Assembly (NCBI GenBank): GCA_023432225.1
Contig: JAEYUW010000033.1
Location: 1 to 64,000 of the forward strand
Origin: Verrucomicrobiota bacterium
Lineage (GTDB): Bacteria > Verrucomicrobiota > Verrucomicrobiia > Opitutales > Opitutaceae
DNA: 64,000 nucleotides
Reading direction: 5' to 3'
The number at the start of each line of letters is the position of its first letter. Position 1 is the stretch's first letter. The translations under genes were made by a program, and so were the position numbers. Below, one piece after another: positions 43,763 through 52,030 of the stretch. The notes below the pieces were generated by a model. The model was given only the letters and a program-made list of their open reading frames with translations, was not told the DNA's origin and did no database searches.

Positions 43763-44319
43763 TCGTCCTCGCCGCGAGCGCGGCCCTGTTTCTCGGCGGT
43801 TGCCAAATCTGGCAGCCCGGCGGCACCACCGCGAAAACGGCCGACGGCACCGCCAGCCTCAACGTGCCGGGCGGCTGGATGTTCACCACCGCACGCGGCG
43901 TGGCGCAGGCCGATCTCCTCGCGACCAAGGACGGCGTGTTTCTTCAGCGCGTCACGCTTTCGCACCACGACCTTAAGGACCCGTTGCCGCACTCGAAGCG
44001 GAAGATCGAGAGCACGCAATCCGTCTTCGAAGTGGCGGAGGCCGTGATCGACGACCTCCGCTCCAACCGCGATCTGCGCGCGCTCCAGGTCATCGAGAAT
44101 ACGCCCCAAACGGTCGGAGGACATTCCGGCTACCGTTTCATCGTCGAATACGGCGTCGCCGAACCGGCCGGCGTGAAGTTCCGCGAGGTCCGTTACGGCG
44201 CGCTCGTCGGGGCCCGGCTCTACGAACTCAACTTCGTCGCGCCTGCCCGCCACTACTTCGAGCGCGATCTCGCGACGATCGAAGCCGCCGCCAAGACGCT
44301 GCAGATCACGGCGAAATAA
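43744..44319 (+). CDS. Lipoprotein of unknown function
   Basis: A 191-residue lipoprotein (LFLGGCQIW lipobox). The mature part starts with a Gly/Thr-rich linker and then SLNVPGGWMFTTA. The remainder alternates strands and helices (FRFIVEYG-like strand GYRFIVEYGVAEPAGVKFRE). No domain was recognised. It overlaps the protease gene and may work with it. Confidence 0.75.
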   Translation: MRSKILIVLAASAALFLGGCQIWQPGGTTAKTADGTASLNVPGGWMFTTARGVAQADLLATKDGVFLQRVTLSHHDLKDPLPHSKRKIESTQSVFEVAEAVIDDLRSNRDLRALQVIENTPQTVGGHSGYRFIVEYGVAEPAGVKFREVRYGALVGARLYELNFVAPARHYFERDLATIEAAAKTLQITAK

Positions 44320-44352
44320 TCACACGCCGCGAAGATAACTACGCGCCGCAAA

Positions 44353-44420
44353 GTAGCGGAATTCGTGAGAATTTCGCTTCCGCGGTGCGCGACGCGCGAA
44401 AGCCGCACGGCTTCCGCTAC
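44353..44420. repeat. GTAG...CTAC paired palindromes (GAATTC/GCCGCA type)
   Basis: GTAG (44353) opens a near-palindrome GGAATTC-GTGA-GAATTTC. The right half folds as GAAAGCC-GCAC-GGCTTCC and ends in CTAC (44420). It lies between the lipoprotein gene and tspO. Confidence 0.75.
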
Positions 44421-44522
44421 TCGGCAAAACAGTTGGCCCGGCCCCTGCAGCGCGTGAGGCGACTTCGCTCGCGAAGGACGATCCGCACTCGCGCGCGAGA
44501 AATTTCCGGCTAGCGTGCCGCC

Positions 44523-44999
44523 ATGCTCGCTCGCCGCTGGCCCGCTCTGCTCGTCTTCATCGTCATCACGTTCGCCGCCGCCAGCATCGGTGCGCTCGCG
44601 ACGAATTCCAGCGTCGCGACGTGGTATCCCACGATCAACAAACCGACATGGAATCCCCCCGGCTGGGTGTTCGGTCCGGTGTGGTCCGCACTCTACCTCA
44701 TGATGGCGACCGCCGCCTGGCGCATCTCGCTGCACACGGAAAATCCCGAGCGTCGCAGTGCGCTGGTGTGGTTTTTCGTGCAACTAGGATTGAATGCGCT
44801 GTGGTCGTGCCTGTTTTTCGGTCTGCGCAGCCCGGGGCTCGCGTTCGGGGAGATTCTCGTGCTGTGGCCCACGCTCGTATTCATCCTCATAAAATTCGCC
44901 CGCATTGATCGCCTCGCCGCGGTGTTGTGGCTGCCGTATCTGGCGTGGGTAACCTTCGCGAGCGTGCTGAACGGCACCGTGTGGTGGCTGAATCGCTGA
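44523..44999 (+). CDS. tspO: TspO/MBR family membrane protein
   Basis: A 158-residue protein with five transmembrane helices and the family signatures TWYPTINKPTWNPPGWVFGP and VWSALYLMMATAAW, then QLGLNALWSCLFFGLRSP and WLPYLAWVTFASVLNGTVWW. TspO proteins bind porphyrins and act in stress and tetrapyrrole handling. It stands alone, with REP-like repeats on both sides. Confidence 0.95.
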   Translation: MLARRWPALLVFIVITFAAASIGALATNSSVATWYPTINKPTWNPPGWVFGPVWSALYLMMATAAWRISLHTENPERRSALVWFFVQLGLNALWSCLFFGLRSPGLAFGEILVLWPTLVFILIKFARIDRLAAVLWLPYLAWVTFASVLNGTVWWLNR

Positions 45000-45031
45000 G
45001 ACGGAACGTTGCAGTCCGTCCGCCGGTTGAT

Positions 45032-45119
45032 GTAGGGCCTCACCTTGTGTGAGGCCTCGGCAACGAGTGGCGCATGAGCCCCGCTCGCACGTTAGGCTCG
45101 ACACAAGGTCGAGCCCTAC
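45032..45119. repeat. GTAG...CTAC paired hairpins (GGCCTCAC/GGCTCGAC type)
   Basis: GTAG (45032) leads into GGCCTCAC-CTTGT-GTGAGGCC (45036-45056). Its mate is GGCTCGAC-ACAAG-GTCGAGCC (45094-45114) followed by CTAC (45119). The two loops, CTTGT and ACAAG, are complementary. Confidence 0.8.
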
Positions 45120-45255
45120 AAATTACCAAGCCGTTCCCCTCGATTCATTCGAAGATTCGTTCCAACTGCACGTTTCCGGCTGAGACGAGCCACGCTGCGG
45201 TTGGTCGCCGCCGTCGGGTTTGCGTCGCACACGCCGAGGCCATAGACGTGCGGTC

Positions 45256-46917
45256 ATGAAACGACGCGTGCTGCTCGCGGGCCTTCTGTTGGCATTTCTC
45301 AACGCGCTCGGCGCCGCGGATACACCGCCGACCAAATCCGCGCCGAGTCCCCTGCAAGCCGGCGCAGCCGCCGCGGCCGCGCGTCTCTCCGGTGGAGGCG
45401 GCATCGTGCTCGCCGAGATCGATGCCACCGGTGAACGTTATAGCGCCTTCGGCCATCCCGCGCCGCGCGAAGGTGTGCCGACAGAGAAAATTCTTTTCGA
45501 GATTGGCTCCGTCACGAAGGTCTTCACCGGCCTGCTGCTCGCGCAAACCGCGCTGGAGCACAAAGCCACGTTGACGGATCCGATCGGCAAATTCCTGCCG
45601 CCGGAGCTAGCGCTCGATCCGCGCCTCGCCGCGATCACGCTCGAGCAGCTCGCCACGCACACGTCCGGCCTGCCGCGCATGCCGACGAATTTTCCGTCGA
45701 GCAATCCCGACGATCCTTACGCGGACTATTCGCAGGAGTTGCTCTACGATTTCTTGCGTTCACATCACCCGACGCACGACGCACCGCAGCCGTCGGAATA
45801 TTCGAATCTCGGCGTCGCGTTGCTGGGCCACGTGCTCGAGCGGATCCACGGTCGCTCCTACGCGGAACTGATCCGCGAGCGAATCACCGAACCGCTCGGA
45901 ATGAGCGACACCGTGATCGTGCTCTCCGACGAACAGCAGACGCGCTTCGCCCAGCCGTTCGCCAACGGTGCGCCCGCTTCGCCGTGGCACCTTGCGTCGA
46001 TGGCGCCGGCCGGAGCGATTCGCTCCACGCTCGCGGACATGACGACGTTCGCCCGCGCGCTGATGAATCCACGCAGCCCAATCGCTCCGGCCTGGCAACT
46101 GGCGCGCGAGCCGCGCGCCACGCAAGGCATGAGCCGCGTCGGTCTGAACATCATGATGAAGCGTCGAGGCGACGAGACGGTTTACTGGCACAATGGCGGC
46201 ACCGGCGGCTACCTCACCCATTTTGAAGTCGTGCCCGAGACGGGCCGCGCCGTCGTGATGTTCATCAATCATTCCGGCGTGGTCGACCCGCGCACGATCG
46301 TCGACACGGCGCTCATGCCGAAGTCGACCGTCGCCGCCCGCGAGGAACAGCCTATCACCGCGGAACAACTGGCGGCTTACACCGGCACCTACGATATCGA
46401 CGGACGCGGCAAATTCACGGTCGTGATCGATCCCGAGAACCGGCTGAGCGTCCGGCTCACGGGCCAGACGTTTAATCCGGTTTCATTCGGGGGCGGTGAC
46501 GTCTTCTTCTCCAAGGCACACAGCGCGGAGTTTCACTTTCAACGCAGCGCCGACGGCAAGGTGACGTCGCTCGAACTGCACCAGCGCGGCAACGTCATCC
46601 CCGCTCGCCGAACAAGTGCCGCGCCGACGGTCATTTTTCTGACGCCCGAGAAAGCGGCGGAATACGCCGGGCTGTTCGAGTTCAGCGAGGCCGCGAATTT
46701 CGTCATCACCAGCCGCGGCCGCTGGGTTTTTGCCAAGCTCGGCTTGCAACCGGCGTTCCCGGTCTTCTGCGACGCGCCGGATCATTTCGTCTATGAGGCC
46801 GTGGAGGCCGCGCTGACGTTTGAGCGTGATGCGAGTGGTGCCGTCACGGCGCTCGTGCTGCATCAGAACGGTGCCGATACGCGCGCGCCGAAGAAGGCGC
46901 GAGCGGCAGCGAAGTAG
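45256..46917 (+). CDS. Serine beta-lactamase-like protein (class C/esterase fold)
   Basis: A 553-residue exported protein. Signal peptide MKRRVLLAGLLLAFLNALGA. The catalytic domain has S85-V-T-K88 in EIGSVTKVFTG, the Y182-S-N184 motif in SEYSNLG, and H312-N-G314 in WHNGGTGGY. After it (about 370-553) come two related DUF3471-like beta domains. The family includes penicillin-binding enzymes and esterases, and antibiotic resistance is not implied by sequence. Its stop codon TAG is part of a REP-like GTAG. Confidence 0.9.
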   Translation: MKRRVLLAGLLLAFLNALGAADTPPTKSAPSPLQAGAAAAAARLSGGGGIVLAEIDATGERYSAFGHPAPREGVPTEKILFEIGSVTKVFTGLLLAQTALEHKATLTDPIGKFLPPELALDPRLAAITLEQLATHTSGLPRMPTNFPSSNPDDPYADYSQELLYDFLRSHHPTHDAPQPSEYSNLGVALLGHVLERIHGRSYAELIRERITEPLGMSDTVIVLSDEQQTRFAQPFANGAPASPWHLASMAPAGAIRSTLADMTTFARALMNPRSPIAPAWQLAREPRATQGMSRVGLNIMMKRRGDETVYWHNGGTGGYLTHFEVVPETGRAVVMFINHSGVVDPRTIVDTALMPKSTVAAREEQPITAEQLAAYTGTYDIDGRGKFTVVIDPENRLSVRLTGQTFNPVSFGGGDVFFSKAHSAEFHFQRSADGKVTSLELHQRGNVIPARRTSAAPTVIFLTPEKAAEYAGLFEFSEAANFVITSRGRWVFAKLGLQPAFPVFCDAPDHFVYEAVEAALTFERDASGAVTALVLHQNGADTRAPKKARAAAK

Positions 46918-47005
46918 GACCGGCTTCAGCCGGTCCAGGTTGAACGATCTTCGCGAACCGAATTCGCGAGCCGCATTCAAGTGGGCCGGCTGAAGCCGGC
47001 CCTAC
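46914..47005. repeat. GTAG...CTAC paired hairpins (GGACCGGC/GGGCCGGC type)
   Basis: GTAG (46914-46917) contains the beta-lactamase stop codon. It leads into GGACCGGC-TTCA-GCCGGTCC (46917-46936). The mate is GGGCCGGC-TGAA-GCCGGCCC (46983-47002), followed by CTAC (47002-47005), adjacent to the hemolysin III gene's stop. Confidence 0.85.
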
Positions 47006-47710
47006 TCAAGCCGCGCGCGGGATCACGTAGCCGAAGACGGCAACCCAGTGACAGACGCTGCCAGCGAGCACCCAGACGTGCCAGACGGCGTGGTTGAACG
47101 GCAATTTCTCCCAAAGATAAAAGATCGTGCCGAACGAGTAGCAGAGTCCACCCGCGAGCAGGAACCAGATGCCTCCCATGGGCAGTGAGGCGAAGAGCGG
47201 CTTGGCCGCGATCACGACGAGCCAACCCATGGCGAGATAGATGATCGTCGAGAGCACATCAAAGCGGCCCGCGAAGAAAAATTTCAGAATCACGCCCGCG
47301 ACCGCGCAGCCCCAGACGACACCGAACAGGCTCCAGCCCCAACCGCCGCGCAGCGGGCCGAGCACGAACGGCGTGTAGGTGCCCGCGATGAGCAGGAAGA
47401 TCGCCGCGTGGTCGAAGCGCTGGCAGAGGCGGCGCCACTTTTCGCTCTTCACGCTGTGGTAGAGGGTCGAAGCGCTGTAGAGCAGCACAAGCGTGGCGCC
47501 GTAGATGGCGGTGCTCGTGATGTGCCACGCGTTGCCGTAGAGCGATGCATTGACGACCAGCAACACGAGCCCAACGACGCTAAGCACCGCGCCGAAGCCG
47601 TGCGTGAGGCGATTGGCGAGTTCCTCCAACGGCGGATATGTCTCCGGCGTGTGCTCCGGCGGCTCGGAATGCAGGGGAGCAGCGGCCTCGGTCTGTGGCG
47701 AAGGTGTCAT
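47006..47710 (-). CDS. Hemolysin III/adiponectin receptor family membrane protein
   Basis: A 234-residue protein with seven transmembrane helices. The family signatures are LANRLTHGFGAVLSVVGLVL, the YSASTLYHSV histidine region, RFDHAAIFLLIAGTYTPFVL, and the final FNHAVWHVWVLAGSVCHWVA. Conserved aspartate and histidines form the zinc site in this family. Despite the name, the function is unclear and may relate to lipid metabolism. It is separated from the LysR gene by 3 bp. Confidence 0.93.
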   Translation of the reverse strand: MTPSPQTEAAAPLHSEPPEHTPETYPPLEELANRLTHGFGAVLSVVGLVLLVVNASLYGNAWHITSTAIYGATLVLLYSASTLYHSVKSEKWRRLCQRFDHAAIFLLIAGTYTPFVLGPLRGGWGWSLFGVVWGCAVAGVILKFFFAGRFDVLSTIIYLAMGWLVVIAAKPLFASLPMGGIWFLLAGGLCYSFGTIFYLWEKLPFNHAVWHVWVLAGSVCHWVAVFGYVIPRAA

Positions 47711-47713
47711 GGC

Positions 47714-48679
47714 TCAGGCGGAGATTTTTTCGGCTTTGCCGCGCGCGGCAAATTCCTGCGCGAGGTGGTCGACGAAGTTCATCACGAGCGGGCCCGCCTC
47801 GGCCTTGGGCCAGGTGACTGCGTGCCACGTGCGATGCCAGCCCTTGCGCGTGATGCGCTTAGCCACGAGCTGGCCGTCCGCGAGCGCGGGCTTCACCGCC
47901 CACTCCGCGAGCGCGGCGACGCCCATGCCGGCTTTCACGAGTTCGAGGATGGCTTCGGTGAGTTGCACCGAGGTGAAGCGGCGCGGCCACTCGCCCGCGG
48001 GACGCAGGATATCAACGCAGAGCGACGACTCCTCGGGGCGCGAGGCATACATGAGCAGGTGTTCGCGCGCGATTTCCGCGGCATCGAGCCAGGGTTTGGC
48101 CGCGAGCGGGTGATCGTGCGGCACGAGCAGGCGCACCTCGTCGCGCAGCACGGAGCGAGCGAGCATCCCGGCGCGCTCGGGTTTGTCGGTGGTGATCGAG
48201 ACGTCGATTTCGCGATTGTAGAGCGCGTCGAGCGAGCGGTGCGTCACCTCGCCGACTACGCGCACGTCGGCCTCGGGGTGTTCGGTGCGGAAGGAGCGGA
48301 TGACGGCCGGCAGCCAGTGGTAGCCGGTGTAGCAATGCGTGCTCAGGCGCACGGTGCCGGCGCGACCCTGCTTGAGCTTGGCGAGACGATCCTCGGCATC
48401 GGCCACGGTGCCGAGCACGCGGATGGCGGCGTCGAGCAGCACATCGCCGGCGGGCGTGAGGCGCATGGTCTTGCCGTCACGGTGGAAAATGGGGCCGCCC
48501 ACGATTTCCTCGAGCACACGGAGCTGGTGGCTGAGGGCGGACGGTGTGAGGTTCAGGCGTTCGCTGGCGCGAGTGAGGCTGCGTTCCTCGGCGACAGTCC
48601 AAACCAAGCGCAAATGCCGCAGCTCCACCCCGGTGTAGCGGGTGAAGGGATCGCTGGCGGCAGATTGAGCCGGTTTCAC
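47714..48679 (-). CDS. LysR-family regulator, MetR-like
   Basis: A 321-residue LysR-type regulator. The HTH is at about 18-75 (LRHLRLVWTVAEERSLTRAS, then LNLTPSALSHQLRVLEEIVG). The effector domain follows. The 'ALSHQL' helix and overall pattern resemble MetR, which controls methionine synthesis with homocysteine as effector, but no methionine gene is adjacent. It is the first gene of the pair with hemolysin III on the minus strand. Confidence 0.9.
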   Translation of the reverse strand: MKPAQSAASDPFTRYTGVELRHLRLVWTVAEERSLTRASERLNLTPSALSHQLRVLEEIVGGPIFHRDGKTMRLTPAGDVLLDAAIRVLGTVADAEDRLAKLKQGRAGTVRLSTHCYTGYHWLPAVIRSFRTEHPEADVRVVGEVTHRSLDALYNREIDVSITTDKPERAGMLARSVLRDEVRLLVPHDHPLAAKPWLDAAEIAREHLLMYASRPEESSLCVDILRPAGEWPRRFTSVQLTEAILELVKAGMGVAALAEWAVKPALADGQLVAKRITRKGWHRTWHAVTWPKAEAGPLVMNFVDHLAQEFAARGKAEKISA

Positions 48680-48768
48680 GGTGCAGAGAGGTAACGTTAA
48701 TTTCGTTCAGGTCGAGTCTGGGTTGCGGGGCGTAGACAGCAGACCGACTAACGCCGAGTTTCAAGAGA

Positions 48769-48868
48769 GTGGCGCGCAAGCGCGCCACCTACATTGCTGC
48801 GTCGCTCCAACGTAGCGCAGGCGTCTCGCCTGCTTCGTTGCGCTTTGCAGGCGGGACGCCTGCGCTAC
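48769..48868. repeat. Clustered REP-like hairpins
   Basis: A first hairpin, GTGGCGCG-CAAG-CGCGCCAC (48769-48788), is followed by CTAC. A second pair is bounded by GTAG (48812) and CTAC (48868), with GCAGGCG/CGCCTGC arms on both sides. It lies between the LysR gene and the end of the respiratory operon. Confidence 0.8.
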
Positions 48869-48876
48869 CCAAGAAA

Positions 48877-48900
48877 AAGGCCGCTCGGATGAGCGGCCTT
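48877..48900 (-). terminator. Intrinsic terminator of the respiratory operon
   Basis: On the minus strand AAGGCCGCTC, a 4-nt loop and GAGCGGCCTT are followed by a T-run. It lies 24 bp after the last cytochrome gene's stop. Confidence 0.9.
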
Positions 48901-48923
48901 CGAATGAGAGGTGTGAGTATGGC

Positions 48924-49568
48924 TTACTTCGCTTTCAGCAGCTCCTCAACGGTCCAGGGACCGCGGGCGCCGAGCTCGGCGCGGAGGGCGGCGACTTGTT
49001 CCGGCGTGATCGCGGGAGCGTTGTTGCCCCACTCCGAGCGGATGTAGGTCAGCACGTTCGCGATCTGGTCGTCCTTCAGGACGCCGCCGAACGGCGTCAT
49101 CGCGCTGTTGAAATTCTGGCCCTTGACCGTGATCGGGCCGTTCAAACCGAAGAGCACGATCTTGATGATGTGCTTCTCGTGCTCGGGATTTAGAACCCAC
49201 TCGGAGCCGGCGAGCGGCGGGTAAACGCCGGGGACGCCTTGGCCGGTGGCCTGGTGGCACGTCATGCAGTTGGCCGTGAACACACGCTTGCCGAGCATGG
49301 CGGGCGTGATGACCGGGCCGGTCGCGACCTGCTTGGAGGGCTTTTGATTCTCGTTGTAGATCGAGGGATCGAAATGGCCGGAGTAGTGCGCGAGGTAGAC
49401 CGAGCCGAAGAAGATCGCAGCGCACATGATGCCGAGCAGCACGAGCGGGAAACGCGGGTTGCCTTCGGCCTTCTCGGGCTTGTTCGACTGCAGGCGGGCG
49501 TGGACTTGCTGGATCGACTCGTCGGACGCGCCGGACTGCTCGAGATGTGAGTGGTTTTCGTCGCTCAT
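48924..49568 (-). CDS. Membrane-anchored monoheme cytochrome c
   Basis: A 214-residue protein. One transmembrane helix (PLVLLGIMCAAIFFGSVYLA) is followed by a periplasmic cytochrome c domain with CMTCH and an axial methionine in SAMTPFGG. It resembles the cytochrome domain of CcoP- or caa3-type oxidases. It is the last gene of the alternative complex III operon, 1 bp after the CcoO-like gene. It probably carries electrons from the complex to an oxidase. Confidence 0.88.
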   Translation of the reverse strand: MSDENHSHLEQSGASDESIQQVHARLQSNKPEKAEGNPRFPLVLLGIMCAAIFFGSVYLAHYSGHFDPSIYNENQKPSKQVATGPVITPAMLGKRVFTANCMTCHQATGQGVPGVYPPLAGSEWVLNPEHEKHIIKIVLFGLNGPITVKGQNFNSAMTPFGGVLKDDQIANVLTYIRSEWGNNAPAITPEQVAALRAELGARGPWTVEELLKAK

Positions 49569-49569
49569 C

Positions 49570-50220
49570 TTATTTGCCCTCCTTCTTGGCCTCGGGGACG
49601 AAGGGCTTGGCTTCGGGATACTCGTAAGAGTCGTTCAGGCTGCGCAGGTAGGCGACAAGCGCGCGAGCGCGGTGCGTCGGGACCACCTCGTAACCGGCGG
49701 GAGCGGCGGCTTTGCCGGAGAGCTTCAGCACGTGCGGCGAAGCCTGGCCGGGGCGAACCGGGCGGACGTCGTAGAGGAACTCGTAGCTCGGCATGTTCGT
49801 GCCGGGCGCGACGGCGTGCGGCGCGTAGAGGATCGTGTGGAGATAGGCCTCGTCGGCGTAGGCACGAGCGGCGACATTGCGCAGGTCGGGACCGAGGCGG
49901 CTGGAGCCGAGGAACACGGTCTTCTCGCGAATGTAGTCGCGGGCGACGCTTTGGCGCGTGCCCCACTGACGCGTGGTGTCGCCGCCGAAACCATCGCGGC
50001 GCACCTGCTGCGTGTGGCAGGAGACGCACCCGAGGTCCTGGTAAACGGCGCGGCCTTGGTCGGCGAGACCGGTGAGCGGCGCGGGATGGAGCGTCTCCTC
50101 GACGGGGTCCTTGTATTGCGTCAGCGAGCCGAGCTGCTTGTGCGCAGAGTAAAGGACGGCGCCGGTCGAGAGCGCGAGGACGGCGAAGGCGCCGAAGAAG
50201 AGGGCGAGACCGTTTTTCAT
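49570..50220 (-). CDS. CcoO-like monoheme cytochrome c subunit
   Basis: A 216-residue membrane-anchored cytochrome c with an N-terminal helix (LALFFGAFAVLALSTGAVLY). The sequence GCVSCHTQQVRRDGF followed by RQWGTRQSVARDYI and LGSSRLGPDLRNV is typical of CcoO (FixO), subunit II of cbb3 oxidases. The axial Met lies in TNMPSYEF. The heme site is intact. It overlaps the CcoN-like gene by 4 bp. Confidence 0.88.
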   Translation of the reverse strand: MKNGLALFFGAFAVLALSTGAVLYSAHKQLGSLTQYKDPVEETLHPAPLTGLADQGRAVYQDLGCVSCHTQQVRRDGFGGDTTRQWGTRQSVARDYIREKTVFLGSSRLGPDLRNVAARAYADEAYLHTILYAPHAVAPGTNMPSYEFLYDVRPVRPGQASPHVLKLSGKAAAPAGYEVVPTHRARALVAYLRSLNDSYEYPEAKPFVPEAKKEGK

Positions 50221-51686
50221 GCGTGCTGCCCCTCCGAGGCGGTCGTGGCGGCCATGGCGGGCGGATTGGCGAACTCAGCCTTCGGGCCCGTCGCGAGGAC
50301 GGAGTTGAAGGCGGTCCAGAAGAAGTTGATTGCGAAGGCGACGTGGCCGACGAGCAGCACCATCAGCGCGACGGTGCGGAACGCGAGCCAGGGCTTCAGC
50401 ATCTCGGTGACGTCGGCGAAAGGAACGTTGCTGTTCAGCAAGTGCCCTTGCTCGGAGCCGGCGTAACCGACGCCGACCACGATGCAGAGAATGCCGGCAA
50501 CCGTCAGCCAGTAGTGGATGGCGACGAGTGCGGACGAGTGCCACGGGCGACCGGCGAGGCGCGGAACGATGAAGTAGGCGGCGCCGAACATCGCGGTCGA
50601 GAAGCACGCGTAGGAGACGATCCAGTCGCGCAACTCGGGGATGAGCGTGAACTGCACGTTGACCGCGAAACTGTGGATCGAGAGCGCGAAGTTCAGAAAC
50701 ACACCGAAGAAAAAGGCGACGATGCTCAGGAAGGTGAACTTGAACGTCACGCTGCCCTTGGCGCTGCCGAAGCCGCTCGCGAGGGTCTTGAAGAAATTCG
50801 TGAAGATGATCAGGACCGCGGGCACGAGCAGGTAGTTGGCCACGGTGCCGAGCGTCGAAACCCAGGCGGGAACCGGACTGCCGATGAGGCGCGCACCGCC
50901 GGCGAACGCCGTGCAGATGACGAACCACCAGAAGCCGATGCCGGCGAGGTAGTAGTTATGGATCGGCTTGCCGGTGATTTTCGGAACGAAGTAGTAGGCG
51001 CACGCGAGCGCGAGCGGCGTGAACCAGAGGCCGTAGATGCCGTTCACATACCAGGCATCGACGATCGCCTGCACGACGCCGCGCGTCGGGATGCCGAAGA
51101 GCATCGTCTGCGCGACGGCGAAGAGCCACGGGAACCAGAGGACGGCGCCGAAGATATACCACTGCGAAGCGAACACGTTGTCGGTGTTGCGCACGCTGAA
51201 GGTGGTGATGGCCCACACACCCATCGCGGCGTAGCACACGAGCATCATGAGCGTGACGGCGCGGGGCATCTCGAGGAGTTCGAAGGAGGTCGTGCCACCG
51301 AGGAGGATGCCGAGCATGCCGAGGCCGAGCGTGATGTTCCAAGCCTTGCAGGCCACGATCAGCCAGCCGCCGTGGCGGAGCGCGGCGGCGGAGAGGCGGG
51401 CCATGAGCCAGAGCGCGACGCCGAGGCCGGCGTTGAAGCCCCAGCCGTAGGTGAGAACGACGTTCGCCGCGGCGGCGATGCGGCCGTGCGTGAACCACTC
51501 GTAGCTGCTCAGGAAGCCGAGGAAGCCGGGCGTGTGCAGCTGCGTGGCAGCGACGATTTGGAGCGCGCCGCCGATGATCAACCAGGCGATGGCCTGGCTG
51601 AAGAACACGAGAACGGGCCACTTGGCGGAGGCGTCGATCTCCTGCTGCTCGGCGCGAGCGTTGGGGACGGTGGAATTCATCGGCAA
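50217..51686 (-). CDS. CcoN-like oxidase subunit I lacking all heme and copper ligands
   Basis: A 489-residue protein with about twelve transmembrane helices. It is alignable with CcoN, subunit I of cbb3 oxidases (YYFVPKITGKPIHNYYLAG, then the W-F-x4-T-A-F-A-G-G stretch, and AAYFIVPRLAGRPW). The six metal-binding histidines of CcoN are replaced. Helix II reads GRIAAAANVV, with no His where CcoN has one. The first CuB His is N215 (WYVNGIYG). The CuB HH pair is A265-R266. The heme b3/heme b H-V-H is Y359-A360-C361. It therefore cannot bind the hemes and copper in the usual way. It lies in a co-transcribed operon with intact CcoO-like and cytochrome c genes, so it is probably structural. Confidence 0.88.
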   Translation of the reverse strand: MPMNSTVPNARAEQQEIDASAKWPVLVFFSQAIAWLIIGGALQIVAATQLHTPGFLGFLSSYEWFTHGRIAAAANVVLTYGWGFNAGLGVALWLMARLSAAALRHGGWLIVACKAWNITLGLGMLGILLGGTTSFELLEMPRAVTLMMLVCYAAMGVWAITTFSVRNTDNVFASQWYIFGAVLWFPWLFAVAQTMLFGIPTRGVVQAIVDAWYVNGIYGLWFTPLALACAYYFVPKITGKPIHNYYLAGIGFWWFVICTAFAGGARLIGSPVPAWVSTLGTVANYLLVPAVLIIFTNFFKTLASGFGSAKGSVTFKFTFLSIVAFFFGVFLNFALSIHSFAVNVQFTLIPELRDWIVSYACFSTAMFGAAYFIVPRLAGRPWHSSALVAIHYWLTVAGILCIVVGVGYAGSEQGHLLNSNVPFADVTEMLKPWLAFRTVALMVLLVGHVAFAINFFWTAFNSVLATGPKAEFANPPAMAATTASEGQHA

Positions 51687-51687
51687 A

Positions 51688-52029
51688 TTACTTCCGGGCG
51701 TGCTCCTGAACGGTCAGCTGGATCGCGCGCTCGATCGGGAGGCGGACGACGCCCTTCGGCTGGTCGACCCAGCCGTAGGTGGTCGCGTCGGTCTTCGCCT
51801 TCTGCTGGAGGTCGGCGAGGGTCTTGGCGCGGCCTTCGGCGGTGAACTTCCAGCGCGTGGCTTCGTCGAAGTCGGCGGGGTTGGCGGTGCCGCGGTTGTT
51901 GAACGCGGGCGCGGGCGAGTAGTAGCGGTTGATGAGCCAGCCGCAGAGGACGGCAACGAGAATCACCACGACGGCGGTGAACACCGGCGTGCGCTGCGGA
52001 AAAGCGTGGGCTTGCGGGTTGTCGCTCAT
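51688..52029 (-). CDS. Single-helix respiratory operon protein of unknown function
   Basis: A 113-residue protein. One transmembrane helix (FTAVVVILVAVLCGWLINRY) is followed by a periplasmic region with a DFDEATRWKFTAEGRAKTLA stretch and a final VVRLPIERAIQLTVQEHA. Similar R-(L/I)-P-I-(D/E)-R-A tails occur in small proteins near oxidase and SCO genes. It is 1 bp from actF and 1 bp from the CcoN-like gene. ATG 52029 was chosen because the upstream extension is antisense-like. Confidence 0.75.
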   Translation of the reverse strand: MSDNPQAHAFPQRTPVFTAVVVILVAVLCGWLINRYYSPAPAFNNRGTANPADFDEATRWKFTAEGRAKTLADLQQKAKTDATTYGWVDQPKGVVRLPIERAIQLTVQEHARK

Positions 52030-52030
52030 G

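Noticed and set aside
49570..51686. Functional cbb3 oxidase
   Set aside because: The CcoN-like subunit has none of the metal-binding histidines, so catalytic oxygen reduction is not supported.
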